Source: CAVTHW01 sp963734625
GTDB taxonomy: Bacteria; Acidobacteriota; Terriglobia; Bryobacterales; Bryobacteraceae
NCBI GenBank assembly: GCA_963734625.1
Contig: CAVTHW010000016.1
Span: 1-64,000 of the forward strand
Reading direction: 5' to 3'
DNA: 64,000 nucleotides
Shown: positions 45,249-54,039 of the stretch, piece after piece
Position numbering within the stretch: the stretch's first letter is position 1
Layout of the letters: every line of letters starts with the position of its first letter
Notes under the pieces: generated by a model
Seen by the model: the letters and a program-made list of their open reading frames with translations, nothing else
Databases searched by the model: none
What the model was told of the DNA's origin: nothing
Made by a program: the position numbers and the translations under genes

Positions 45249-45440
45249 GGCCATGCGGCTCCTAACGCGGGCAGTCTGGATCCGTCCCACTTTACCCATC
45301 CGCAACGCGTCCTGGCCGAGATCTATCTCCGGCTCTCGAATCGCGAAGCCGCGGTCGCGGAATTGAAGGACTTCGTGGCGCGGCACCCGGATTCGACCGA
45401 AGCCGAGAACGCCCGCCGGGCGCTCGCCCGGCTCCGCTGA
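45249..45440 (+). pseudogene. C-terminal remnant of a TPR protein
   Basis: Read on the plus strand this gives GHAAPNAGSLDPSHFTHPQR, then VLAEIYLRLSNREAAVAELK and DFVARHPDSTEAENARRALA before LRLR-like codons and TGA at 45438-45440. This is a tetratricopeptide C-terminus with no start. It faces the receptor remnant tail to tail, with the break between them, and was probably joined by a deletion. Confidence 0.6.
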
Positions 45441-45469
45441 GATCATTGAGGGAAGACCCGGGAAGAAGG

Positions 45470-45499
45470 TTGACGAATGGTACCACCAGCGATACCATT
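45470..45499 (+). promoter_or_regulatory. Promoter with overlapping inverted repeat, hicAB operator
   Basis: TTGACG (45470-45475) and TACCAT (45493-45498) are 17 bases apart. The inverted repeat AATGGTA (45476-45482) and TACCATT (45493-45499) fills the spacer and -10 box. This fits autorepression by HicB. The expected start of transcription, about 7 bases further, falls practically on the hicA ATG at 45505. Confidence 0.6.
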
Positions 45500-45504
45500 A
45501 AGCG

Positions 45505-45744
45505 ATGGCCAACGCGGCCAAACTCCTTAGCCGGATGCGGACCAATCCGCGCGACTGGCGAATCGAGGATCTCGAGGTAGTGGCCAACAAGTACTCGGTC
45601 CGGCACCGGCAGCAGGGGACCAGCCACGTTGTCTTCATTCACAAGTCGGCTGGGTTGCTATCCGTGCCGTGCGCTCGCCCGATTAAGCCGGTTTACATCC
45701 GGCAGTTCGTCGCCCTGATCGACAAGCTGGAAGGTGCGGAATGA
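45505..45744 (+). CDS. hicA: HicA-family mRNA interferase toxin
   Basis: 79 aa, small and basic, with the dsRBD-like HicA fold: EDLEVVANKYSVRHRQQGTS then HVVFIHKSA. The His in TSHVVF is the probable active-site residue (usually GSH). HicA cuts mRNA and tmRNA when not bound by HicB. It overlaps hicB by ATGA (4 bases). No ribosome site is evident, so the message may be leaderless. Confidence 0.82.
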   Translation: MANAAKLLSRMRTNPRDWRIEDLEVVANKYSVRHRQQGTSHVVFIHKSAGLLSVPCARPIKPVYIRQFVALIDKLEGAE

Positions 45745-46124
45745 AAGAGACTCTGAGGTTGAAAGATTACCCCTTCACCATACGCCCACTCACCGAGAAC
45801 GAGGGGGGGGGGTACTTGATCGAATTTCCCGACGTGCCCGGCTGTATGTCGGACGGCGAAAGCCCCGAAGAGGCGATTATTAACGGGCGCGACGCTCTTA
45901 AGTGCTCTCTGCTGACGCTCAAGGAACTTGGTAGTCCGATTCCTGCGCCCGGCGCGTTCGTTGCCTCAAGTGGCCAGTGGAGACAACGAGTTCCTAAAAC
46001 CCTTCATTCACGCCTGGTACAGCGCGCCAAACAAGAGAACGTCAGCTTGAACACGCTCGTCACCGCCATGATCGCGGAGGGGCTCGGAAGCCACAAGCGC
46101 CGCCGTCGCCGCCCTGCGTCTTAA
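45741..46124 (+). CDS. hicB: HicB-family antitoxin with C-terminal DNA-binding domain
   Basis: 127 aa. The N-terminal HicB fold reads YPFTIRPLTENEGGGYLIEF then PDVPGCMSDGESPEEAIING. The C-terminal part (RLVQRAKQENVSLNTLVTAM) is a ribbon-helix-helix like Arc/CopG. It neutralises HicA and should bind the inverted repeat ahead of hicA. The codons for E-GGG-Y contain ten G in a row (45803-45812), a slip-prone tract that is in frame here. Confidence 0.88.
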   Translation: MKETLRLKDYPFTIRPLTENEGGGYLIEFPDVPGCMSDGESPEEAIINGRDALKCSLLTLKELGSPIPAPGAFVASSGQWRQRVPKTLHSRLVQRAKQENVSLNTLVTAMIAEGLGSHKRRRRRPAS

Positions 46125-46133
46125 AGGCGAACC

Positions 46134-46814
46134 TCAAGTCAGCCAGCGAAGCCCGAAAACGAAGAAACCGCAACTCACCAGGCCCAAGCCCACTGCAGCC
46201 AGCCCCCACCGGCGGTTCCGCGCCTGGTTCCACCACATGTAGAAGCCGCTGAAGACCATGAGGATCACGCCGATCGCCAGGACATCCATGCAGAGAGCCC
46301 AGATTGTCGTCATGCTCCAGTCACGTTCGTTAACCGCGTCGGACATCCTCACGCCCGTGAACGTGTGCAGCAGACGCATGACGCCCCACGCATTCAGGTC
46401 GATACGCTGGATGGTCGCCCGGTTCTGTTCCAGATCGGAGTTGACTTCAAAGATGTGCCCTGGGCGGCTGACGCGGAAGTCCAGGCGGCTCGGATCAGAA
46501 CGTGTCTTCGTCCATTCGATCTCCCCGTGAATTCCCAGTTGGCGCATGATGTCTCGCGCCTGGATCAGGTCTCCTCCTTGTGGAGGACGCTGGATCTGTT
46601 GCCCGGAGGTGGATTGCGTGCGATTCGGCCAGAACTCGGTGAAACTCCATTGGGGGTGGTTCAGCACCAGGCCAGTGAACGAAAACAGCCAGAGGAAGAG
46701 CAGCAAGTACAGGCCGATGTAGTAGTGCAGCTTGCGGTTCCAGGCGATGATCGCGCCGGCCAGACGGCGTGTGGGCAGCTTGCCGGATGCGCGCTGTTCA
46801 GTGGATGACGGCAT
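46134..46814 (-). CDS. PepSY-associated membrane protein (second of a pair)
   Basis: 226 aa from ATG 46814. It has an N-terminal helix pair (KLHYYIGLYLLLFLWLFSFT then GLVLNHP), a periplasmic PepSY-like part, and two C-terminal helices (WALCMDVLAIGVILMVFSGF and GLAAVGLGLVSCGFF) containing the typical YMWW. Its ATG overlaps the upstream gene by 17 bases, so the two proteins are probably made and used together. PepSY-TM proteins are often linked with iron uptake or ferric reduction. Confidence 0.82.
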   Translation of the reverse strand: MPSSTEQRASGKLPTRRLAGAIIAWNRKLHYYIGLYLLLFLWLFSFTGLVLNHPQWSFTEFWPNRTQSTSGQQIQRPPQGGDLIQARDIMRQLGIHGEIEWTKTRSDPSRLDFRVSRPGHIFEVNSDLEQNRATIQRIDLNAWGVMRLLHTFTGVRMSDAVNERDWSMTTIWALCMDVLAIGVILMVFSGFYMWWNQARNRRWGLAAVGLGLVSCGFFVFGLRWLT

Positions 46815-47427
46815 AGACAATCCCGATGAAGGACAGAACACCGGCGGCCAGCAGCGCCAGTCCCGGACCACGCTCGGCGCGCATGACCGCCCACAGATAG
46901 ACTCCGCTGATGGAGATGAAGAAGACCAGGTAAACGGTGGCGTCCGCAAACCACCGCCAGACCAGCATAGGGAACCAATTCATGCGGATGTTGAACAGGT
47001 GCTGGCCGGGCGATTTGTGAAGAGCCACCAGACCGTCCCAGATGCCTGAGTCGCGCTGCGTGATCCTCGCCGTGTGAGTCGCCAGGTTCAATTCGACGCT
47101 GGTCTCGCGCCCAGGGACAGAGACCGGAAACACGAGGCGTCTCTCTTTGGGGATGTGCCGGACGAAGCCAATCTCGCCTGCAACGCCCATCGCCGGTAAA
47201 GCGGTGCGCAAGGCATCCACGCGAGCACGACCGTCGAGCGACTCGATATTCGCGGGAAACGCCACGTCCGCGACCGCCCGCGGCGGACCGGGCTTGTTAT
47301 TCTGGCCCGGCACCCATGCATGCACCAGAAAGAAGACGCTGACGCTGAAAACCATCACGAACGGGGCGAGGAAGAGACCAAGGTACAAATGCAGGTCCCG
47401 GGTGATGGCGTAGAACCGCTGGTTCAT
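46798..47427 (-). CDS. PepSY-associated membrane protein (first of a pair)
   Basis: 209 aa: RDLHLYLGLFLAPFVMVFSV at the start (membrane helix with the typical His-Leu-Tyr), a periplasmic PepSY-like domain (VDALRTALPAMGVAGEIGFV), a helix with HKSPGQHLFNIRMNWFP, and two final helices. Each half-type PepSY-TM protein alone is short, so this gene and the overlapping one could form one complex. Substrate unknown. Confidence 0.82.
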   Translation of the reverse strand: MNQRFYAITRDLHLYLGLFLAPFVMVFSVSVFFLVHAWVPGQNNKPGPPRAVADVAFPANIESLDGRARVDALRTALPAMGVAGEIGFVRHIPKERRLVFPVSVPGRETSVELNLATHTARITQRDSGIWDGLVALHKSPGQHLFNIRMNWFPMLVWRWFADATVYLVFFISISGVYLWAVMRAERGPGLALLAAGVLSFIGIVYAVIH

Positions 47428-47441
47428 GTCTCGCTGAGCCC

Positions 47442-49655
47442 TTAGGCAATGACCGCTACTTCATGGTCCAGGATCGACTTCACGCTGAAGCTGCACCAAC
47501 CGTCTTTGATCGCTGGGGCCGCGGCCGCCGAAGACCCCAGTAACCGGACTGCTTTGCCGCGGATTTCCGGCGTCAGGCGGACGGACACTTTAAACGGACC
47601 CACCGGGATCAGTTCATCTATAGGTGCCCGCCAGGAGCCGGCGCTGGTCAGGTTGACCAGGTGCAGGATCATCCGGCCGGGTTGCCGGTACAGGTGGCAG
47701 TCGATCAGGCCCGGACCGTCCACGCGCAACGGGAAGGTGTCGCCGCCTGCCCAGCGGACGAGATTCGCCAGCAGGTTACCGTGATCGGGGAGGTTGTCGG
47801 TAGCGAACCGCCGGTCGATGTCCGCCGGCATGTAGGCCACGCGGCCACCGGCCGCGTGTGTGCTCAAGACCAGCGCGGGGATGTCGGTTTTCGGCGTGCG
47901 CATCCAGGCCGTCTCGGGAGGCATCACCGGAAATGGCGGAATGAAGGTGAGGGGCACCTGCGCCCCGCTGTCCACGCGCATCGGCTCCAGCATGCCGCCG
48001 TAGGGGAGGATTTCGGTTTCCTCGAAGCCTCCCAGGACTCCGGCGCGCAGCCCCGGCGCGATACGAAGGTAGGTGTGGGACGACGAGGTGGCCCATCTGC
48101 GCTCCGGCGATTCCGGCGTCCCAAGCTGGCTGCCCGCGGCGTGCGCGCGAAACAGGTCGGCCAGGCAAGCTCCTGGCGCGAGTCGCCCCACTCGTTGTAG
48201 AGGCTGCTCACCCCGGTAGCAATAAGAGAGCCGCCGCGCTCGACGAAACGCCGCACCGCGGAGCATTCTTCGTCCGACATCGCCGCCACGTTCGGCAGAA
48301 TCAGCAGCGTGAGGGGCACTCCGCTGCGTTCGATGTAATCCGCATGGATGGGCAAGTAGGGGATCCGCGCCCGAATCAGCGCCTGGGTCACCCCTCGATA
48401 TGGAAGGTCTACCATCCGATCGGCTTGATCCCGCCCGTAGAAGTCGGTGTTGCGTTGCGACCAGATAACGCCAACGCTGGCGACGGGCTGCCGGTTCACC
48501 AGATAGGCCTCGTTGACTTTGTGCCAGGCCATAACGGGCGCCGCGGTACCGTACATCCGCCGGTCTTCATTGAAGGCGCCCACGTGATGCCACCACGGCT
48601 GAATACCTCCCGCAATGCCCTCCAGCATCCACATGCGCGCCTCGGCGGCGGGTTTGCTGGCAAGCCGGAAGTTAGTTGTTCCCCGATTGGTACATGGCCA
48701 TGCTCTCGGGGATCAGCTTGTCCCAGCCCAGCAGGCCATGGATCATCTTGCCCGCGTCGCCGTTCTGTTGGAAGCCTCCGGCGTCGCTGCGCCGCTGGCT
48801 GTCCAGCATGATGATCTCGGCGCGCTCCAGGATGCCCCTGATGTCACGGAAAGACGTGCTCTGGGAAGTGGCCGAGCTGCCGTTCATGCCAACCCACACA
48901 CAGTCGGGGCCGCCCGCAGCCCGGGTGACGCGGTTGTTCAAATCCCAGTTTTCCAGGCGCCGGGCGTAGTTCCACATGATCCAGTCGCGATAGACAGGGT
49001 CCTCCCAGCCGGCCTTGCGGGGCACGGGCTTTCCCGTCTTGTCGCGGAACTTGCGCTCGCAGTTGGCGCAGTAGCAGATGCTGTTGCGCCCCAGACCGCT
49101 CCAACTGTTGTCGGTGAAGCCTTCCGGCCGGCTGCGCTCGATGATCTCGCGCAGAATGTCCGGGATGTACTCCTCGTAGTAGGGGCTGTTCACGCAGGTG
49201 ACGTAGCCGTCTCCCGAGCGGTAAGGATTGCCGTTGCCGTCGACGGCGAACCAGTCCGGATGAGCCTTGTAGAAGTCCGCCGCGGCCCGATTGGAGTCCA
49301 TCCGGGCGAAGACCGCCAACCCATCCTTGTGAGCGGCTTCAGCCAGTTCCCCAAAGAGGTCCCGGTCGCCCAGAAACTCCGCCCGGTGGTGCAATGGGTA
49401 CTTGCTCGGATAATAGGCGACAATGCCGCCGGCGTTGATGATGACACCCTGTACCTGGGTCTGTTTCCAGTAGCCGCGCCACCAGTCGAGGTCATAGCGG
49501 GTCGGGTCCCTCTCGGTGATATTGGTTTGCCCCCAACGGTAGCAGCGGCGGTACCAGGGGACTCTCGGCTGGCCTGCTTGTCCCAGCGCCAGGGCGGCTG
49601 GGGCGGCGGCAGCGGAGAGCGTGCTCTGCAGAAAGGCGCGGCGGGTCTCACTCAT
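47442..49655 (-). CDS. GHL6-like glycosidase with beta-galactosidase-type trimerisation domain, two frame breaks
   Basis: The start (49655) carries a Tat signal: MSETRRAFLQSTLSAAAAPA. The N-terminal TIM-barrel part (LFGELAEAAHKDGLAVFARM, HPDWFAVDGNGNP, YEEYIPDILREIIERSRPEG) matches hypothetical glycosyl hydrolase 6. The middle resembles the trimerisation domain of GH42 enzymes. A break at about 48681-48684 (one G too many in GGGG) precedes NFRLASKPAAEARMWML. A second, near 48160-48190, moves into GACLADLFRAHAAGSQLG. Together the +1 and -1 give 737 aa. It is either a draft artefact or a pseudogene. Confidence 0.7.
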
Positions 49656-49747
49656 TCGTGTATCTCACCATGTTCGAGCCCCCTCCGCCACTTGACCCAG
49701 AGTTTCCGTCTTGGCTTCTTGCCGGTTTATATTGTACATCCCACCGG

Positions 49748-49882
49748 CAGCAGCAAAGACAGACTGCCCACGTGGGGTCAGGCTTTCACCCGGCCGCCGG
49801 CTTTTGAGCCGGCGTTTTTTCGGGCTGTCGCCAGACGCCGGCCCAAAGCACGCCGGCGATTCCACTTTTATGTCGCGCGCCC
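49748..49882. repeat. Diverged relative of the MITE-like element
   Basis: The left part (CAGCAGCAAAGACAGA, then GTGGGGTCAGGCTTTC) and the right part (AAGCACGCCGGCGATTC, then TGTCGCGCGCC) correspond in order to the element at 30110-30268 read on the other strand. The middle contains its own hairpin GCCGGC-TTTTGA-GCCGGC. One terminal inverted repeat is recognisable, the other is lost. Confidence 0.65.
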
Positions 49883-50277
49883 CCACGCCGCCCGCACCAC
49901 GGCTGGCAATTTTCGAAAAGGTTCGTTGTGGGTTGCTGCCTCAGGTTAACTGGGAGCCGGAGGGCGCCCACTACGCCCACTCCAACTGCTGCGCCCTCCG
50001 GGCCGGGTAGGTGATCTTGCTTCCTAGGAGGCGGGATTCAGTTTCCCGCAGCCTATCCCGACACAGCGATTATGAACCGATCCGCTGCGCAGGTAAATAC
50101 CAGGAATAGGGTAGTCCCCGGCCGCCTCGCGAGGGTCGGGATGGAGGTTCCAGGCGGCGCAATGTGCTGAGCTTCCGGAGATAAAGGAGAATAGGATCTT
50201 AATACGCTTGATTCCCGTTTTCGATTGGCGCACAATATAGGAGTTGTTCGCCTTGAATTCGCGCGCGGGAGGCCGGC
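49883..50277. other. Intergenic region without a recognised gene
   Basis: Between the repeat and the small ORF at 50278 I find only short open frames without family likeness or ribosome sites. An ATG-poor frame near 49906 (LAIFEKVRCGLLPQ) stops after about 35 codons and may be debris. Confidence 0.5.
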
Positions 50278-50451
50278 ATGAACGATTCGCAGGAGTTCTC
50301 GATAAATGTCACGAACCTTGCGCTCGGGTTGGTAGTGTTGGGCTCGCTGGCAGGAACCGTACTCGCCGTCGCTGCGGAGTTGGTTGCGCGCACAAAGAGA
50401 AAGCTCGAATGCGATGCCGAGTTGCGCCACCCCTTCCGGCACCTTAGGTAG
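50278..50451 (+). CDS. Possible small membrane protein
   Basis: 57 codons: MNDSQEFSINVTNLALGLVV, then LGSLAGTVLAVAAEL and a basic tail (VARTKRKLE). One membrane helix is clear. A GGGAGG site stands 6 bases ahead of the ATG. No family is known, but signal, spacing and hydrophobic pattern make it a fair candidate. Confidence 0.45.
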   Translation: MNDSQEFSINVTNLALGLVVLGSLAGTVLAVAAELVARTKRKLECDAELRHPFRHLR

Positions 50452-50465
50452 TCTGCGAAGGCGTC

Positions 50466-51728
50466 TCATTCTGTCTTCCAACTCGTGCGGAAGCCGCGCG
50501 GCAGACGAACGCGCAAGCCCGTAACCGCGAAGAACCCCGACTCGAGGCTTTGCAAGAAGGGACTGCCAAGGAAAAGCGATTGCCTTGTGCGTGTAGATGG
50601 GATGGTCGGCGGAACCTGGTTGTAAGTGGTGTACCCAGCCAGAGTACCCAAGGCCGTGAGCCTGGCCGCAAAATCACCGTGGGCGCCCCCGAAGTCGAGC
50701 GAGTACGGACGCAGGGCGATGGCGTAGTGCGGGTAAGGCTGCACGCCTCGCCGCAACACCGTAACCCGCGCGCCGACAACAGCGCCCCCAGGCACCAGAA
50801 CGACTCCGCTGCTCTTCACCTCCCGGGCAACACGCAGGTTCACGGCATCCCCAACCGCCGCTGTTAGCGTATCGATCTCAGTGTCGAGTTCCAGCTCCAC
50901 ATCTAAACCGGGAGGCACGATAATCCGCTTCGTACGCGGCGCCTCGGCTCCGGCCTCGACAGCGTCAAAGCTGTCAAAGGAGAGCACGGCCTGGCCGCTG
51001 AACTGGCGGCAACCGCCGAATTGCGTGAAGTTGCGGCTGGAGGCGCCGCCGGTATCTGTCAGCAGAAGTTCCGCGGAGAAGGGCAGCAGGAAGTCGCCGG
51101 CGCCGATGCGCACGCGCTTGTAGCTCAAGGTGTCCACCGCTTCCGCGATCTGCAGCTCGGGCGGGATGTCGTCGGCGATCACTTCGAGGCGGACCAGGTC
51201 GAGCGTTGCGGCGTCCACCCAGAAAGAACCGTGGTGGCCCACCAGAGCCTCGCGGGGAGGCCGGCGTAACAGATATCCACTCTCGGCGCGAGGCAGGCGG
51301 TAGTTGTAGCGCACCACGGGACGGCCGTCGCGGACCTCCTCGCCGGAGTAAGTGAAAGAGGGCCCTGGCGATAGGAAGACCGCGTGCGCGTGAATTGCGA
51401 AGTTGCCCGACCCGATGGCGCCGTTCGGCACCAGGTCGCCGATGCCCGTCTCCTCGAACTTGCCGACCCCGGGCCAGGCGAACAGTTCCTTGTTATCGAC
51501 AAAGCCGACCTCCAGGCGCACTCTGTCGAGCGGTTCGAAGGGACGAGACGGATCGGTGCGCTCGCTGCGCTCGATCGTCTGGAGGCATGTGTAGTCCGGG
51601 AGGCCCTTTAAATTCTCCGCGGCGCGGGCCAGAATTCGGTCCAGTAGATTGTCAGCGGAGGGGAAAGCACGCGGTGCGCTGAGCGTCGCCGCAGCCAGGA
51701 AGGCAAGCAACCACAAGCGCCGTTTCAC
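50466..51728 (-). CDS. Hypothetical secreted protein common in Acidobacteriota
   Basis: 420 aa from GTG 51728, which overlaps the hpt-like stop by GTGA. It has a signal peptide (MKRRLWLLAFLAAATLSAPR). The mature part begins LLDRILARAAENLKGLPDYT, then TCLQTIERSERT. I know this pattern from acidobacterial proteins of unknown function. A GHHGSFWVDAATLDLVRLEV part looks like a lipoprotein-carrier-type beta barrel. The last third contains a VVLVPGGAVVGARVT segment. No function assigned. Confidence 0.75.
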   Translation of the reverse strand: MKRRLWLLAFLAAATLSAPRAFPSADNLLDRILARAAENLKGLPDYTCLQTIERSERTDPSRPFEPLDRVRLEVGFVDNKELFAWPGVGKFEETGIGDLVPNGAIGSGNFAIHAHAVFLSPGPSFTYSGEEVRDGRPVVRYNYRLPRAESGYLLRRPPREALVGHHGSFWVDAATLDLVRLEVIADDIPPELQIAEAVDTLSYKRVRIGAGDFLLPFSAELLLTDTGGASSRNFTQFGGCRQFSGQAVLSFDSFDAVEAGAEAPRTKRIIVPPGLDVELELDTEIDTLTAAVGDAVNLRVAREVKSSGVVLVPGGAVVGARVTVLRRGVQPYPHYAIALRPYSLDFGGAHGDFAARLTALGTLAGYTTYNQVPPTIPSTRTRQSLFLGSPFLQSLESGFFAVTGLRVRLPRGFRTSWKTE

Positions 51729-51835
51729 GCATCCTCCAATACGCAGACGCCCCTGAGATTGCGGTACAGTTCGGCGTAATCCAGGCCATAGCCGGCGACG
51801 AAATTGTTAGGGATGTCCAAGCCCACGCAGTGGAT
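51725..51835 (-). pseudogene. C-terminal remnant of hypoxanthine phosphoribosyltransferase
   Basis: The 36 residues IHCVGLDIPNNFVAGYGLDY and AELYRNLRGVCVLEDA are the usual last part of HPRT, with the DIP-x-x-F and GYGLDY motifs. The active-site part upstream is missing: the frame continues into unrelated residues up to 51946. The stop overlaps the GTG of the following secreted-protein gene, so an intact hpt once shared this message. Confidence 0.65.
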
Positions 51836-52009
51836 CTCGCCCCCGATTGTACTACGATGCCCCGCCAGCGCCCCGGTGGGCCGGAACAGGTGCTTGTTGG
51901 TTGCAGGCTGGCGCGTTCCCGCGCCGGGTTTCTTCCTCATCCGCACGCCCTTCCCCTAATGGCGATCTGCGTCTTTGGCCCTGGGTCTACATTGAGATAG
52001 ACTCCTCTT

Positions 52010-53359
52010 ATGAACACCAACCGACGTCGCTTTCTGCAGGGTTCCGCCGCAGCGGCTGTTTTCTCCAAGACAATGTTCGGCGCCAACGACAGGGTCAATG
52101 TCGGGGCCATCGGCCTGGGGGCCCGGTTCAACCTCCTCGATGCCGCTTACATGAAACAGGAGGACGTCGCGATTACGGCCATCTGCGACATTAACCGGAA
52201 CAAGATCGACGCCTATCAGAGCAATAAGCTGAAGGACAAGAAAGTCGATGCCTACACCGATTACCGGCGCATTCTGGACCGCAAAGACATCGATGCGGTG
52301 GTCCTCTGCGCCCCCGATCACCAGCACGCCCCGATCATGATCGCCGCCCTCAGCGCCGGCAAGGACGTGTACGTCGACAAGCCCGCAACCAACACGGTCG
52401 AGGCCGGGGTGGCCATGCTGAAGGCCTACCGCTCGCACAAGCAGGTGGTGCAGCTCGGCACCCAGCAGCGCAGTTGGACCCACTTCCGCGAGGCCGCCAA
52501 GCTCATTTGGGATGACTACATCGGTCCCGTCACCCACGTGGTTGTGGCTCACGGCGGGGGCGGCGGTGGCGGCGGGAGAGGCGGCGCGGCTGCCCCGGCG
52601 GGTCCGGCTCCGGTTCCCGAAGGTCTCGACTGGGACGCTTTCCTGGGCCCGGCGAAGAAAGTTCCTTACGATCCACGGCGCTACTCCAGTTGGCGTTCCT
52701 ACTGGGACTACGGCGGGGGCATGATCACGGACTGGGGCGTGCATTGGATGGACATCGTGCACTTGTGCATGAAGTCCGATTTCGAGGGCGCCTCCTATAC
52801 GTCCTCCGTGTCCGTGCCCAATGCCGACCCCGAGCTGGCTTCCAACGATTGGTTCATCAACTACAAGTACGAAAAGTACCTCATGACCTTTCTGGGTTTC
52901 GTTCCGCCTACCAGCGAACCGCTGGCGGACGGGCCTACGTTCTATGGCACGCGGGGTTGGCTGCGGGTAAACCGCAACGGATATATCGTGCGCGCCAACC
53001 GCGCGGTGGTGCGGTCGGCGTCCACCCCGGCCGGTCTGGCCGCAGCCGCGGGCCGCGCCGCGCCACCTGCCGCCGCTCCAGGGCGCAGTGGTGGCGGTGG
53101 TCGCGGCGGACAGCCGCAGCAGCCGCCGATCGAGGAGATCACCCAGGTCGATCCGGCCAAGAACGTCCCCGGCGAACGCGGCTCGGAGATCGTCCACGTG
53201 CGCAACTTCCTCGACTGCGTTAAGTCCCGGCAGAAGCCGACCGCCGAATTCGAGATCGGCTTCCATTCCTCGCTGCCGTGCCTGCTCGGACGGCTGTCGG
53301 TCAAAGAGCGCCGGGCGGTGATCTGGGACGAGAAGAACCTCGTCGCGAGGCTCGCATGA
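52010..53359 (+). CDS. Gfo/Idh/MocA-family oxidoreductase, Tat-exported
   Basis: 449 aa. It has a Tat signal (MNTNRRRFLQGSAAAAVFSK). The Rossmann part has VGAIGLGARFNLLD and VVLCAPDHQHAPIM, and the catalytic Lys is in YVDKPATN (usually EKP). The C-terminal domain has two low-complexity loops, HGGGGGGGGRGGAAAPAGPA and a Pro/Gly/Arg one near residue 355. Members act on sugars or sugar derivatives with a tightly bound nucleotide. The DUF1080 gene overlaps it by ATGA. Confidence 0.9.
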   Translation: MNTNRRRFLQGSAAAAVFSKTMFGANDRVNVGAIGLGARFNLLDAAYMKQEDVAITAICDINRNKIDAYQSNKLKDKKVDAYTDYRRILDRKDIDAVVLCAPDHQHAPIMIAALSAGKDVYVDKPATNTVEAGVAMLKAYRSHKQVVQLGTQQRSWTHFREAAKLIWDDYIGPVTHVVVAHGGGGGGGGRGGAAAPAGPAPVPEGLDWDAFLGPAKKVPYDPRRYSSWRSYWDYGGGMITDWGVHWMDIVHLCMKSDFEGASYTSSVSVPNADPELASNDWFINYKYEKYLMTFLGFVPPTSEPLADGPTFYGTRGWLRVNRNGYIVRANRAVVRSASTPAGLAAAAGRAAPPAAAPGRSGGGGRGGQPQQPPIEEITQVDPAKNVPGERGSEIVHVRNFLDCVKSRQKPTAEFEIGFHSSLPCLLGRLSVKERRAVIWDEKNLVARLA

Positions 53360-54039
53360 GAATCCATATAGCCGCCGCGTGGGCGTTGAGCTTCGCGGCG
53401 GTGCTCCCGGCTCAGATTCCAGCCGGTTTCACTCCCATTTTCAATGGCAAGGACCTCAAGGGATGGCACATCAGCAGGACCAATCACCACGGCTCCACGC
53501 CGAACATCTTCGTCGAAAACGGGACGATCATGCTCAAGCAGAACCCTTTCGGCATGGGCGGCATCCTGCTCACCGACAAGAAGTACAGGGACTTCGAGCT
53601 GTACCTTGAAACCAACCCCGACTGGGGCTGCAATGGCGGCATTTTCTTCCGCTCGGCGGAGAGCGGCACGGCTTACCAGATTGAACTGCATCCAAAGAAC
53701 AATAATCTGGCGCTGCTCGGTGAGGTGCTCCGCGTGACCAAAGGCGCCACGGCGCCGGAGGCCGACAAGGTATGGAAGGAAGACCAGTGGAACTCCATCC
53801 GGCTACGCGTGTCCGGCGAGATTCCGCACGTCACCCTGTGGCTGAACGACGTGCAGATGTACGACGTCACCTGCGAGCGCAATGACCTGATCGCCGATGC
53901 CAAGGAAGGCATGATCGCTCTGCAGTCGCACTGGGTCTCATCGAACACAGCCATCGGCGCCACGATGACAATGAATAGTTCGTGGAAGCCCAACGCGGCG
54001 CACCGCTACCGAAACATCGCCATCAAGGAGCTCAAGTAG
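53356..54039 (+). CDS. DUF1080 (3-keto-disaccharide hydrolase) domain protein, secreted
   Basis: 227 aa. ATG 53356 overlaps the stop of the preceding gene. Signal peptide MRIHIAAAWALSFAAVLPAQ. Typical DUF1080 features are FTPIFNGKDLKGWHIS, the strand DFELYLETNPDWGCNGGIFF, and IALQSHW near the end. The concanavalin-like fold is often found beside Gfo/Idh oxidoreductases. In characterised cases the pair oxidises the sugar at C3 and then splits the glycosidic bond. Confidence 0.92.
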   Translation: MRIHIAAAWALSFAAVLPAQIPAGFTPIFNGKDLKGWHISRTNHHGSTPNIFVENGTIMLKQNPFGMGGILLTDKKYRDFELYLETNPDWGCNGGIFFRSAESGTAYQIELHPKNNNLALLGEVLRVTKGATAPEADKVWKEDQWNSIRLRVSGEIPHVTLWLNDVQMYDVTCERNDLIADAKEGMIALQSHWVSSNTAIGATMTMNSSWKPNAAHRYRNIAIKELK

